This document shows positions 38,516 through 47,050 of a stretch of 64,000 nt of DNA, piece after piece (position 1 is the stretch's first letter; each line of letters begins with the position of its first letter). The stretch comes from Maribacter litoralis (GTDB lineage Bacteria; Bacteroidota; Bacteroidia; Flavobacteriales; Flavobacteriaceae). Position numbers and translations under genes: made by a program. The notes under the pieces were generated by a model. It did no database searches. It was given only the letters and a program-made list of their open reading frames with translations, and was not told the DNA's origin. The stretch is taken from the NCBI RefSeq assembly GCF_003075045.1, contig NZ_QCZD01000003.1, positions 744,001 through 808,000 on the forward strand. Direction: 5' to 3'.

Positions 38516-40201
38516 TTACTTTTTCTCTTGGATTTTTGCCCAAGAATCACGTAAACCAACAGTTCTATTAAATACTAATTTATCGGAGGTAGTATCAGGA
38601 TCTACACAGAAATATCCTAATCGCTGAAATTGCACTCGGTCTCCAACCTGTGCTTCTTTAAGATGAGGTTCTACATACCCGGTAATAACTTCTAAAGAAT
38701 CAGGATTAATAAATTCCATGAAATCTTTGTCTTTGTGTGTATCCGGACTTTCATCTGTAAATAAACGATCGTATAAACGTACTTCTGCTTCAACGGCATG
38801 TTTTATAGAGACCCAATGTAATGTTCCTTTAACTTTACGTAGGCTTTCTTCTGTACCACTTCCACTTTTACTTTTCGGATCGTAAGTACATTGTACTTCT
38901 ATAATGTTCCCTTCGGCATCTTTTGTGCAAGATTCTGCTTTTATGATATAGGCATTCTTTAAACGAACCTCTTTACCAAGCTTCAATCTAAAGAACTTCT
39001 TATTGGCCTCTTCTCTAAAATCTTCCTTCTCAATATATAACTCCTTTGAAAAAGGAACTTTTCTAGAACCTGCACTTTCATCTTCAGGGTTATTTTCCGC
39101 ATCTAACCACTCCTCTTCGCCTTCTGGATAATTAGTTATGACAACTTTTAGCGGATCTAAAACGCCCATTACCCTTGGAGCAACTTTGTTTAAATGATTT
39201 CGTATTTGAAATTCCAATAAAGAGACATCTATTAAGTTGTCTCTTTTTGCTATACCTATAGTATCTGTAAAATTCCGGATAGATTCTGGTGTATATCCTC
39301 TTCTTCTCAAACCAGAAATGGTTGGCATTCTTGGGTCGTCCCAACCATTTACAACACCTTTTTCCACTAACTGAGCTAGTTTTCTTTTGCTTACAACGGT
39401 ATGGCTTAAATTACGACGAGCAAACTCCCGCTGTTTAGGTCTTACTTTAGATTCATCGTAAACTTGATCTAAAAACCAGTTATATAACTCCCGGTGCATG
39501 GCAAACTCTAGCGTACAGAATGAATGTGAAACTTGTTCAATATAATCACTTTCTCCATGGGTCCAATCATACATCGGGTAAATACACCAATCGGTACTTG
39601 TTCTGTGGTGTGCCTTATGTAGAACACGGTACATTATAGGATCGCGCATCAGCATATTCGAAGATGCCATATCAATTTTAGCTCTTAGTACATGAGAACC
39701 CTCTGCAAATTCTCCGTTTTTCATCTTTTCAAAAAGATCTAAATTCTCTTCAACGGATCTATTTCTGTTCGGACTATCGGTACCAGGTTCGGTGGGTGTT
39801 CCTTTTTGAGCGGCCATATCTTCAGAAGATTGATCGTCAACATAGGCTTTTCCTTTTTTGATCAATTCAATGGCCCAGTCGTACAACTGCTGAAAATAAT
39901 CAGAAGCATACCGTTCGGTATCCCACTTGAATCCTAGCCATTCCACATCTTTTTTAATGGCGTCTACAAACTCTTGTTCTTCTTTCGCCGGGTTGGTATC
40001 GTCAAACCTCAGGTTTACAGGGGCGTTATATCTAAGACCTAAACCAAAGTTTAAGCAAATAGAACTTGCGTGCCCAATATGTAGGTAACCATTTGGTTCT
40101 GGTGGGAAACGAAATCGTAATTCGTCTTTGGCATAACCATTTACCAAGTCCTCTTCAACAATTTGTTCAATAAAATTCAAAGACTTTGTTGTCTCGCTCA
40201 T
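38516..40201 (-). CDS. glnS: Glutamine--tRNA ligase
   Basis: Charges tRNA-Gln directly (class I synthetase). 561 residues from the ATG at 40201 (MSETTKS); the frame continues five codons further up to 40216. The HIGH motif is HIGH exactly (41-44) in FPPEPNGYLHIGHASS, and the KMSKS motif is VVSKRKL (269-275). A C-terminal anticodon-binding beta-barrel follows (KVPFSKELYIEKEDF, FQRLGYFCVDPD). Bacterial GlnRS is widespread in Bacteroidota as an old gene transfer from eukaryotes. Confidence 0.97.
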   Translation of the reverse strand: MSETTKSLNFIEQIVEEDLVNGYAKDELRFRFPPEPNGYLHIGHASSICLNFGLGLRYNAPVNLRFDDTNPAKEEQEFVDAIKKDVEWLGFKWDTERYASDYFQQLYDWAIELIKKGKAYVDDQSSEDMAAQKGTPTEPGTDSPNRNRSVEENLDLFEKMKNGEFAEGSHVLRAKIDMASSNMLMRDPIMYRVLHKAHHRTSTDWCIYPMYDWTHGESDYIEQVSHSFCTLEFAMHRELYNWFLDQVYDESKVRPKQREFARRNLSHTVVSKRKLAQLVEKGVVNGWDDPRMPTISGLRRRGYTPESIRNFTDTIGIAKRDNLIDVSLLEFQIRNHLNKVAPRVMGVLDPLKVVITNYPEGEEEWLDAENNPEDESAGSRKVPFSKELYIEKEDFREEANKKFFRLKLGKEVRLKNAYIIKAESCTKDAEGNIIEVQCTYDPKSKSGSGTEESLRKVKGTLHWVSIKHAVEAEVRLYDRLFTDESPDTHKDKDFMEFINPDSLEVITGYVEPHLKEAQVGDRVQFQRLGYFCVDPDTTSDKLVFNRTVGLRDSWAKIQEKK

Positions 40202-40281
40202 GTTATAATATTTCAAGCTACAAAAGTAGCAAAATTGCCTTAATTGGCAGGTTTAAAAAAGGTACACCTTACATAAAATGA

Positions 40282-40349
40282 GTTTCACAACAGAAATCTT
40301 CCTTCCGACAACATTAAATTTTACTTCGTCGTATTAAATAACATATTTG
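40282..40349 (+). promoter_or_regulatory. Conserved upstream element and promoter of the type B protein gene
   Basis: GTTTCACAACAGAAA, 11 bases, ACAACATTAAATT (40282-40320), then 25 bases to TTTG (40346-40349, box CATATTTG). The same arrangement with the same spacings precedes the giant adhesin gene (46861-46928). CACAACA (40286) and GACAACA (40307) are repeats 21 bp apart. Confidence 0.6.
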
Positions 40350-40427
40350 TCTATGAAATGACGGATTAGTGAAATAATTTATTAACCGACTTTTCAACCG
40401 TAGTGGCCCCCATAACTACAAATACTT

Positions 40428-42674
40428 ATGAAAACCTTGAACAAAATTACCGTTTTTACCGCATTATGCCTGTTATTCAGTGCCTTTCAACTATCGGCAC
40501 AGGCAATAGTTATTAATGCCCCAGAACCTGCAGACAATCCAAACCTGTCAGGAAGTACGCCGTGGACTGCCGTATGTGCAGGAAACTCCGGATTCAATGA
40601 ATACTTCGTAAACATTACCTGGATAGGTACTGCCAACGCAGGAAACGAGTTTATACTCGAACTATCTGATGCCAGTGGTAGCTTTGCCAACGCACAAACG
40701 TTGCAGACGATTACCGACAAGAATGATGTGAAGGATTTTGATACGAGTTTTGCCATACCCACCGATACACGTGGTGAAGGCTACAAAATGAGAGTTCGTA
40801 GTACAGACCCTGAAAAAGTAGGTAGCGAATCTCCTGCCTATAACATGTATTATATGGATGTAACTTCTAACCTCAACATTAGTGAATTGGGTGATGGAGT
40901 ACCACCTGGAACCGTCTGTAGTACAGGTCCTATAACCTTGCAAGTTGATAATATAGCCAACCCAGAAACCTACCAGTATATTTGGTTTCGTAGTGGTACC
41001 GAATTAACCGGTGAAACTGGGCATACTTTAAATGTTACCCAGTCTGGAATGTACAATGCTTATATTGATTACGGACCAAGATGTACCGGTTCTGGTAATA
41101 CAGATTCAAATATTGTAGATGTTACTATTGGTGGTTCGGGTACAGGTATTGCTGTAACAGCCCCAAGTAAAACCGCACTATGTAGTACAGATACCGAAAC
41201 CTTAAGTATTGATCAAACAGATGCTTCATGGAGCTATCAATGGTTTAAAGATGATGTTGCTATTTTAGGTGCAACGGCTACAAGCTATACCGTTGATGCA
41301 TCAAGTGCAGGATTTGAAGGTGATTATGCCATTGAAATCTCTGGAACGGGTATTTGTAATGAAAGGTCAACAGCTATTACAATTACTAATGCAGATGTGT
41401 ACGAGGTAATAGTAGAGAATGAAATCAATATGGTGCTATTGCCAACGCAAACTCAAACTATATCGGTTAGCACCACTGCAAATACTCCAAGTTATAAGTG
41501 GTTTAGAAACGGCGTAGAAATAAGTGGCGAGACTAGTAGTTCACTAAGCATTTCACAAGACGGAGAGTATCACGCAGAAGTTACACAAACTGGAGGTACC
41601 TGTTCAGTATCATCTAAAAACTCTGATGTAACTACCGTTGTATCTCCTGCTTCTTTTGAAATGACAATCGATTATACCGATGCGTATACTTCTTGTGAAT
41701 CTACCAGTACCATTTTGGGGGTAGAACAGATCAACGCTGTTGCTGCCGATGGAACAAAAACAGATGTTACCAGTGCTTTAATTGATGGGTTTAGTTACCA
41801 ATGGAGTAAAGACGGTACCGCTGTTAGTGGGGCAACTGGTAATACAATTAGCTTGGCATCGAACTCAGAAAATGGAGACTATGACCTAAATGCTTCTGTA
41901 GATAGTTTTATTGTCGATTCCAATATGTTGACCGTGCAGTTATTGACCAGTGAAACCATTGCTATTACCAGTTCTGGAACCGTGTTCTGTAGTGGAGGTG
42001 AAACAATAACCTTAAGTACAACAAGCGATTTAAGTGCCTCATCTTACGAGTGGCAATTGGACGGAGCAATGGTCAGCACCACAGATACCGAATTAACCGT
42101 TTCTACACCTGGTACGTATACGTTGGCGGTAGACCGAGATGGTTGTTCCTTAATATCAAATGAAATAGTTGTTACCCCTCTTGATGAAGACCTAATTACC
42201 CTTGATCTTGGAGATGAAATTGTAATGCCAGAAGGTACTAGTAAGTTGGTTACGGCTAGCGGAGGTACTGCATATAGATGGTTAGATACCAATGCTGTTG
42301 AAATCAGTAATGCTGATAGTATTACGTTTACCGAGGCCGGTAGCTATACTTTAATTGCTTCAATTGACAATTGCGAAATAGTTAAACAAGTAGAAGTATC
42401 ATATTTAGATACGTTTAAAGTACCAAACGTAATTACGGTTAATGGAGATGGTATCAATGATCAATGGGTCATACCAAATTCATACTCCAACAAGGCCGAT
42501 GTTAATGTCATTATTTATAATGAACAAGGTCAGGAAATTGTTAACGAATTCGATTATAAAAATAATTGGCCGCAGTCAACTACGGCTTTCACCAAACAGA
42601 ATATGGTATTCTATTATAAAATTAGAAATGCCAGTGAAGTACTTAAACAAGGTACTATCACAGTAATACGTTAA
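40428..42674 (+). CDS. T9SS type B sorting domain protein with Ig-like repeats
   Basis: Secreted surface protein, 748 residues. Signal peptide ~1-25 (LCLLFSAFQLSAQA). The middle holds Ig/PKD-like repeats: YQYIWFRSGTELTGETG, SYQWFKDDVAILGATAT, SYKWFRNGVEISGET, SYQWSKDGTAVSGATG, SYEWQLDGAMVSTTD. The C-terminal domain (~665-748) starts VPNVITVNGDGINDQWVIPNS and ends VLKQGTITVIR, the gliding-motility-associated type B sorting signal that the T9SS recognises. The next gene encodes a PorP/SprF protein, the partner such proteins usually need. Likely function: T9SS-exported cell-surface component; precise role unknown. Confidence 0.93.
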   Translation: MKTLNKITVFTALCLLFSAFQLSAQAIVINAPEPADNPNLSGSTPWTAVCAGNSGFNEYFVNITWIGTANAGNEFILELSDASGSFANAQTLQTITDKNDVKDFDTSFAIPTDTRGEGYKMRVRSTDPEKVGSESPAYNMYYMDVTSNLNISELGDGVPPGTVCSTGPITLQVDNIANPETYQYIWFRSGTELTGETGHTLNVTQSGMYNAYIDYGPRCTGSGNTDSNIVDVTIGGSGTGIAVTAPSKTALCSTDTETLSIDQTDASWSYQWFKDDVAILGATATSYTVDASSAGFEGDYAIEISGTGICNERSTAITITNADVYEVIVENEINMVLLPTQTQTISVSTTANTPSYKWFRNGVEISGETSSSLSISQDGEYHAEVTQTGGTCSVSSKNSDVTTVVSPASFEMTIDYTDAYTSCESTSTILGVEQINAVAADGTKTDVTSALIDGFSYQWSKDGTAVSGATGNTISLASNSENGDYDLNASVDSFIVDSNMLTVQLLTSETIAITSSGTVFCSGGETITLSTTSDLSASSYEWQLDGAMVSTTDTELTVSTPGTYTLAVDRDGCSLISNEIVVTPLDEDLITLDLGDEIVMPEGTSKLVTASGGTAYRWLDTNAVEISNADSITFTEAGSYTLIASIDNCEIVKQVEVSYLDTFKVPNVITVNGDGINDQWVIPNSYSNKADVNVIIYNEQGQEIVNEFDYKNNWPQSTTAFTKQNMVFYYKIRNASEVLKQGTITVIR

Positions 42675-42681
42675 GCTCACC

Positions 42682-44853
42682 ATGCTAAAGAAAAGTGTTT
42701 TATATCTATTGTTATTTGTGTTTGCTATCATGAAAGTTAGTGGGCAAGAGGAGAGTCCGTTTGTATCATACGACGTTCCTGCCCAGAACCTATTGAAGTA
42801 CAACCGATTTTTGATTAACCCAACGTTTTCAACGGTTAGGGAAGATAAATCTTATATTAACTTGTTACACCGAAACCAATCGGTACAATTTGATGATAAC
42901 AATCAAAACTATTTCTTAAGCTATAGTGGTCGTATCAGTGATAGAACGGGGCTTGGTCTAAGTCTATATTCACAAAGAGAAGGTACACTTAGTAACTTTG
43001 GCGTACTTGCAAATTACGCTTATGGTATTAAACTGAACGATAAGAGCAATTTTACTTTCGGTGCCAATGTATCTTACTATCAAAGCGGATTTGATAACGG
43101 TAGAGCTTCAACGGTAGAAGAAGATCCTTTCTTGGCCGGTTTACAAGATCAAAGCCTATTGTCTTTTCAACCTGGTTTCAACCTTTCATATGGCAAGTTC
43201 GATGTGGGTATGTTCGCAGAAAACCTTTTTGATTATAACTTAAAGAACAGTGAATCCGTTACCGATTTTAAAGACAAAACATACTCGGCACATTTACAAT
43301 ATACCCATCAGTTTGAAAATCAAAATGGCATTTTTGAACAAGCCAGGTTAATGCCTTTGGCAAGGGTTAGAAAAGTCGGTGAAGAAGATGTTACCCTTGG
43401 CGGTAGTTTAATTCTTGATCTTCCTAAATTAGGATGGATCCAAGGTGGGTACGACAGTTTTTATGGTGCTGCGGCAGGTGTTGGTTTTAACCTTAATGAA
43501 AGAATATCATTAGGCTATACCATTGAAAAAGGATTGTCCAATAATTTTGACAATTTTGGCCTTACTCATGAAATTTCTGTTGCTTATTCATTTACACCTA
43601 ACCTTACCGAAGACAGGGTAATGTTAGAAGATGATTTTGAGGATGATTTGGTACAGAATGATGAAGAACCAGAGAATATTGCTACCAATGAAGAAATTGA
43701 AGAACTAAAGATGAAATTGGCAGAGAACGATGCCATCATTGAAGAACTAATGTTCCGTCAAGATTCTTTGGAAGCTATTCGCCAATCTGATTTAGAAAGA
43801 CGTTTTGCCATGGTAATGCGTATGGTGCGTAATGAGACGAACGGAGAGAGACCAGATTTGGAACAAAGAGCTAAAGCGCTTTTCTTAGATGAAGAAAGCA
43901 ATACTCAGGTTGCTTCTAACTACAATCCAAGTAATTCTGGCGCCGCTGATAATCAAAACCAAGCGGTTAATGAAAGTCAACAAGATAGAGTCGTTGTTGC
44001 GGCTAATCAACAAAACAATCCTGTAGTTGAAAGACAAACCGTTGCCGAATCTAATACTGCCGATAATTCAACTGCAAATCGTAATTATCAGACTCAAGTT
44101 CAACCAAAAGATGCGGTTGTGGCCAATAGAAGAACGACAAATACTGCACCCGCAGCTACTACCGAAGTTGCTCAAGATGCTGTTAAAAGTAGAAGATTCA
44201 AGAATTTGCCAGATGTAACCGATGGATATTATGTTGTTGCTAATGTATACAAGGGTGGGCAGTATATGAATAATTTTATTGATGACCTTAATGAAAAGGG
44301 AATCCAAGCCGATTACATCGATAATCCTAATACGGGATTAAAATATGTGTATCTACAACGATTTGAAACCTTTGAAGATGCGGTTGCCGCTCATGATTCT
44401 AAATTCAATGGAGCATATGACGGTGCCATGTGGATAATGAACGTTGATAATAAGTATTCTAATGAGGCGTACGCCAGCAATGTAAACAAACTAAAAGAGA
44501 AATCTTCAAAGTATGATTCTAATGTGCTTACATCTAACGAAGTGGTTAGAGACAATGTTGAATCCAGAGATGTTGATTCAAGATCTTACGTAATAGAAGG
44601 TGCCGGTTCTGGTTATTATCTTATTGCGAACGTATTTGCAAACCCTAACAATGCTAAAAAGTTTGTAGCCCTATTAAATTCATTTGGGTTAAGTGCCAGT
44701 TACTTTATCAACCCAAAGAACAATTACAGATATGTGTATCTTAAAAAGCACGACTCATGGACAAATGCGCTTATATCCTATTATTCGAAGCTAAATGACG
44801 CTTATGATGATAAGATGTGGATTATGCGGGTCAACCAAGAACAAATGGCTTAG
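42682..44853 (+). CDS. PorP/SprF-family barrel protein with two SPOR-like modules
   Basis: 723 residues; signal peptide ending VSGQ. Residues ~25-315 form the PorP/SprF outer-membrane barrel (NLLKYNRFLINPTFSTVREDKSYINLLHRNQ; LSYSGRISDRTGLGLSLYSQ). A Glu/Asp then Asn/Gln-rich linker spans ~315-510. Two paralogous C-terminal modules begin near 514 (YYVVANVYKGGQ ... KYVYLQRFETF) and 644 (YYLIANVFANPNNAKKF ... YVYLKKHDSW), both SPOR-like in pattern. Usual SprF proteins stop after the barrel, so the tail is extra. It probably helps export or anchor the type B protein encoded 8 bp upstream; a 16-17-bp terminator follows. Confidence 0.9.
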   Translation: MLKKSVLYLLLFVFAIMKVSGQEESPFVSYDVPAQNLLKYNRFLINPTFSTVREDKSYINLLHRNQSVQFDDNNQNYFLSYSGRISDRTGLGLSLYSQREGTLSNFGVLANYAYGIKLNDKSNFTFGANVSYYQSGFDNGRASTVEEDPFLAGLQDQSLLSFQPGFNLSYGKFDVGMFAENLFDYNLKNSESVTDFKDKTYSAHLQYTHQFENQNGIFEQARLMPLARVRKVGEEDVTLGGSLILDLPKLGWIQGGYDSFYGAAAGVGFNLNERISLGYTIEKGLSNNFDNFGLTHEISVAYSFTPNLTEDRVMLEDDFEDDLVQNDEEPENIATNEEIEELKMKLAENDAIIEELMFRQDSLEAIRQSDLERRFAMVMRMVRNETNGERPDLEQRAKALFLDEESNTQVASNYNPSNSGAADNQNQAVNESQQDRVVVAANQQNNPVVERQTVAESNTADNSTANRNYQTQVQPKDAVVANRRTTNTAPAATTEVAQDAVKSRRFKNLPDVTDGYYVVANVYKGGQYMNNFIDDLNEKGIQADYIDNPNTGLKYVYLQRFETFEDAVAAHDSKFNGAYDGAMWIMNVDNKYSNEAYASNVNKLKEKSSKYDSNVLTSNEVVRDNVESRDVDSRSYVIEGAGSGYYLIANVFANPNNAKKFVALLNSFGLSASYFINPKNNYRYVYLKKHDSWTNALISYYSKLNDAYDDKMWIMRVNQEQMA

Positions 44854-44880
44854 AACAGCTATATAAGAGTTAAACGTATA

Positions 44881-44916
44881 AAAAGAGACCTTGTCAAAGT
44901 TGACAAGGTCTCTTTT
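44881..44916 (+). terminator. Strong terminator after the PorP/SprF gene
   Basis: A perfect 16-bp stem, AAAAGAGACCTTGTCA with TGACAAGGTCTCTTTT, loop AAGT, ending in four T residues and more T downstream. Confidence 0.92.
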
Positions 44917-45051
44917 GTTTATTACAGCTCAGTATTCAAATAATTCTACTGTGAAGACTTCGAAATAAACCAATAGTTATATTTTAACAGTTGAACTGGT
45001 GAAGTATTAGAGAATAGAACCACATTGTTATAAAATATACAATATGTTTTT

Positions 45052-45261
45052 TCATCTATACGAATTTTTGTTCACAACCTTATAATTACAATTTCTATTT
45101 ACTTCGTATGCTATTCTATGTTCAGCTAGTAGTTGAGCGATTATTTCTCTTGTTTCAATTTCGTTCAATTGAATTTTTTCACCAAGATCAATCTCGTTGA
45201 TATGACCTTGGTTTTGTATTAGTGCGTTATAATATCTCTCTTTATTTTTCATGTGTTTCAT
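45052..45261 (-). CDS. Small hypothetical protein coupled to the methyltransferase
   Basis: Not recognised. 69 residues (or 66 from a second ATG at 45252). The methyltransferase stop and this ATG share an ATGA overlap (45258-45261), which suggests coupled translation. It is helical and charged with IDLGEKIQLNEIETREIIAQLLAEHRIAYE, then a Cys-containing strand end; the pattern is compatible with a small winged-helix protein, but I cannot assign one. Confidence 0.6.
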   Translation of the reverse strand: MKHMKNKERYYNALIQNQGHINEIDLGEKIQLNEIETREIIAQLLAEHRIAYEVNRNCNYKVVNKNSYR

Positions 45262-46076
45262 TTTTTAACTGCTATCATAATATGTGGACTTAGGGAAAGT
45301 ATATTGCTGTCATTTTGTGTAATTCTAATTAGTTCATGTAGGTTTCTTCTCTTTTTTTCATGCAGCATATTGGCAAAAAAGTCTTTGTCCAACCAAACCA
45401 TTCCTTCTATCGCGTAGGTATTTAAGTAAGTTAATCCTTGAGATAAAAACTCACTTTTTAATTGATCTGGTTTATGATAATAAGCTTCTGCCAATAACCA
45501 AGGAAAATCATCTGGTGGGTTATGTATTCCAGAGGTGAGTTCTGCTTTGCACATTTCAAAAAATGAATTTTTATGAATAAGACCATTTAATAACCCTACT
45601 AAAGTTGAAGCCGTATAGTTTATAGCAAAACCTAAGATGATTCCGTTCGGCTTTAAGACACGTTTTGCTTCTCTGATACTAACTTCCCTATCCTCTTTTT
45701 TTTGAAGATGATAGAGAGGACCATGCAGAATTATAAGATCTGTAGAGTTGTCTGGAAAACTGAGGTCTCTAGATTCCCCTAAATGTATTTTAAACTTGTT
45801 CCTTATTTTTTTTGCTCTTTGTTCCGCCAGATGTAAATGCTTTTCAACTGGCTCTATTAAATGGACTTTATGACCTTTTTTGGCAAGCCATTCTGAATAC
45901 TTTCCAGTTCCTCCCCCAACATCTAAAATTTGTAAGGACGGAGCTGTTATATAGGATTGAATGAGTTGTTTGATTCTTTCAAATTCAAACACCCCCATTC
46001 CCTTTTCGAGTCTGGTTTCTTCTGAAGCTTTATGGTAAAATGCTTCTATATTTCTGTTTATTAATTGCTTGTACAT
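45258..46076 (-). CDS. Class I SAM-dependent methyltransferase
   Basis: 272 residues. Motif I is ILDVGGGTGKYSEWLAKKGHKVHLIEP, with an acidic ribose-binding Glu at the end of the next strand, then DLIILHGPLYHLQKKEDR and LKPNGIILGFAINYTAS, a Methyltransf_11/25-like fold. The C-terminal third (PPDDFPWLLAEAYYHKPDQL, YAIEGMVWL) is specific to this group of small-molecule methyltransferases; substrate unknown. Upstream at 46157-46185 there is a paired TTCACAACA-like element on the same strand. Confidence 0.87.
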   Translation of the reverse strand: MYKQLINRNIEAFYHKASEETRLEKGMGVFEFERIKQLIQSYITAPSLQILDVGGGTGKYSEWLAKKGHKVHLIEPVEKHLHLAEQRAKKIRNKFKIHLGESRDLSFPDNSTDLIILHGPLYHLQKKEDREVSIREAKRVLKPNGIILGFAINYTASTLVGLLNGLIHKNSFFEMCKAELTSGIHNPPDDFPWLLAEAYYHKPDQLKSEFLSQGLTYLNTYAIEGMVWLDKDFFANMLHEKKRRNLHELIRITQNDSNILSLSPHIMIAVKK

Positions 46077-46156
46077 ATACTATTACTTGTCTAAAAACAA
46101 TGGGTTGTAAATGATATAGAGAACAATGCAACGCAAAGCTCAATAGTATTTTAACC

Positions 46157-46185
46157 TATTGTGAATTGATTAAGATTGTTGTGAA
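46157..46185 (-). promoter_or_regulatory. Paired TTCACAACA-like repeat (20-bp period)
   Basis: On the minus strand TTCACAACA (46185 to 46177) and TTCACAATA (46165 to 46157), 20 bp apart, in front of the methyltransferase start at 46076. Matches the motif found before the two T9SS-related genes. Confidence 0.35.
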
Positions 46186-46860
46186 TAATTGGATATAGCT
46201 AGCTAAGCATTAAATTGTTTTAATGCAATGTTTACTCGCTTAAAGAGTAATGTCTTTTGAGAAGACCTAGCCTATATGTAGTAATTGGTATAACAGATTT
46301 TAAAAATAGTAATTTTAATTCATGCACAATGGTTTGGCATTTTAATATTTAGATTCAACAAAATATATGTGCATTTATAAATTAGTGCAGACCCTAAACT
46401 ACGTTATTCTTCAAGCTCTTTTTAGCACTTTTTTCATTAAAACCGACCTGTGTAATTAAAAATTTATTCAAAATGTTGATGTGGAAAAATGACCATCTCA
46501 TTGGCCACCTTGAAAACAGTTTAGGTAATTCAACTAATAGATAGCACCATTTTTAAACACAAATTTTAAAGTGTTCTATGCTTGATGTTTAAAAATATTT
46601 AGTCAAAACCGTGTAATTTATTCTCTCCTTTCAATGGACTTTAAGGAGTTAATAATGAATGAAAAAGTGCTTTATATTTAGTTAAATACCACCTATTGAA
46701 TCAACCGGTTTTGGCTTTAGACGAAGCAAGTGAACAATTGAAAATTGGTTTAGAATTTATTTAAAATCACTCCTTTCAATACATTTTTAAAGTCTTGCCG
46801 ATGTGTGTATTATCGTTGAAATGCACACTTTTTCATAAAAACAAACCCATTTTATTTGAT

Positions 46861-46928
46861 GTTTCACAACAGAAAACATCGTTACCACAACATTAAATTC
46901 TTCACGTAACTTCTAAGGTTAATATTTG
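46861..46928 (+). promoter_or_regulatory. Conserved upstream element and promoter of the giant adhesin gene
   Basis: GTTTCACAACAGAAA, 11 bases, ACAACATTAAATT (46861-46899), then 25 bases to TTTG (46925-46928, box AATATTTG). The two 39-bp blocks (here and at 40282) agree at 34 positions. CACAACA repeats start at 46865 and 46886, 21 bp apart. Confidence 0.6.
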
Positions 46929-47050
46929 TTAATGGAGAATTCCCCAGTGTAACGATACAAGATCAATGTCGAATGAGAGGAATGCTTCAACAATTTTAGC
47001 ACATGATAGAGCTGACCACATTTTTAGATTTCACCAAACACATTTCTCTT

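Larger units (their letters stand above)
46077..47050. other. Intergenic region before the giant adhesin
   Basis: 974 bp, AT-rich, between divergent genes. It holds a paired TTCACAACA-like element (46157-46185, minus), the conserved promoter-upstream block (46861-46928), and around 46440-46780 traces that look like decayed coding or mobile DNA. These include a short open stretch 46663-46764 reading LNQPVLALDEASEQLKIG, and the related runs GTGTAATT near 46450 and 46608. No intact gene is visible. Confidence 0.55.
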
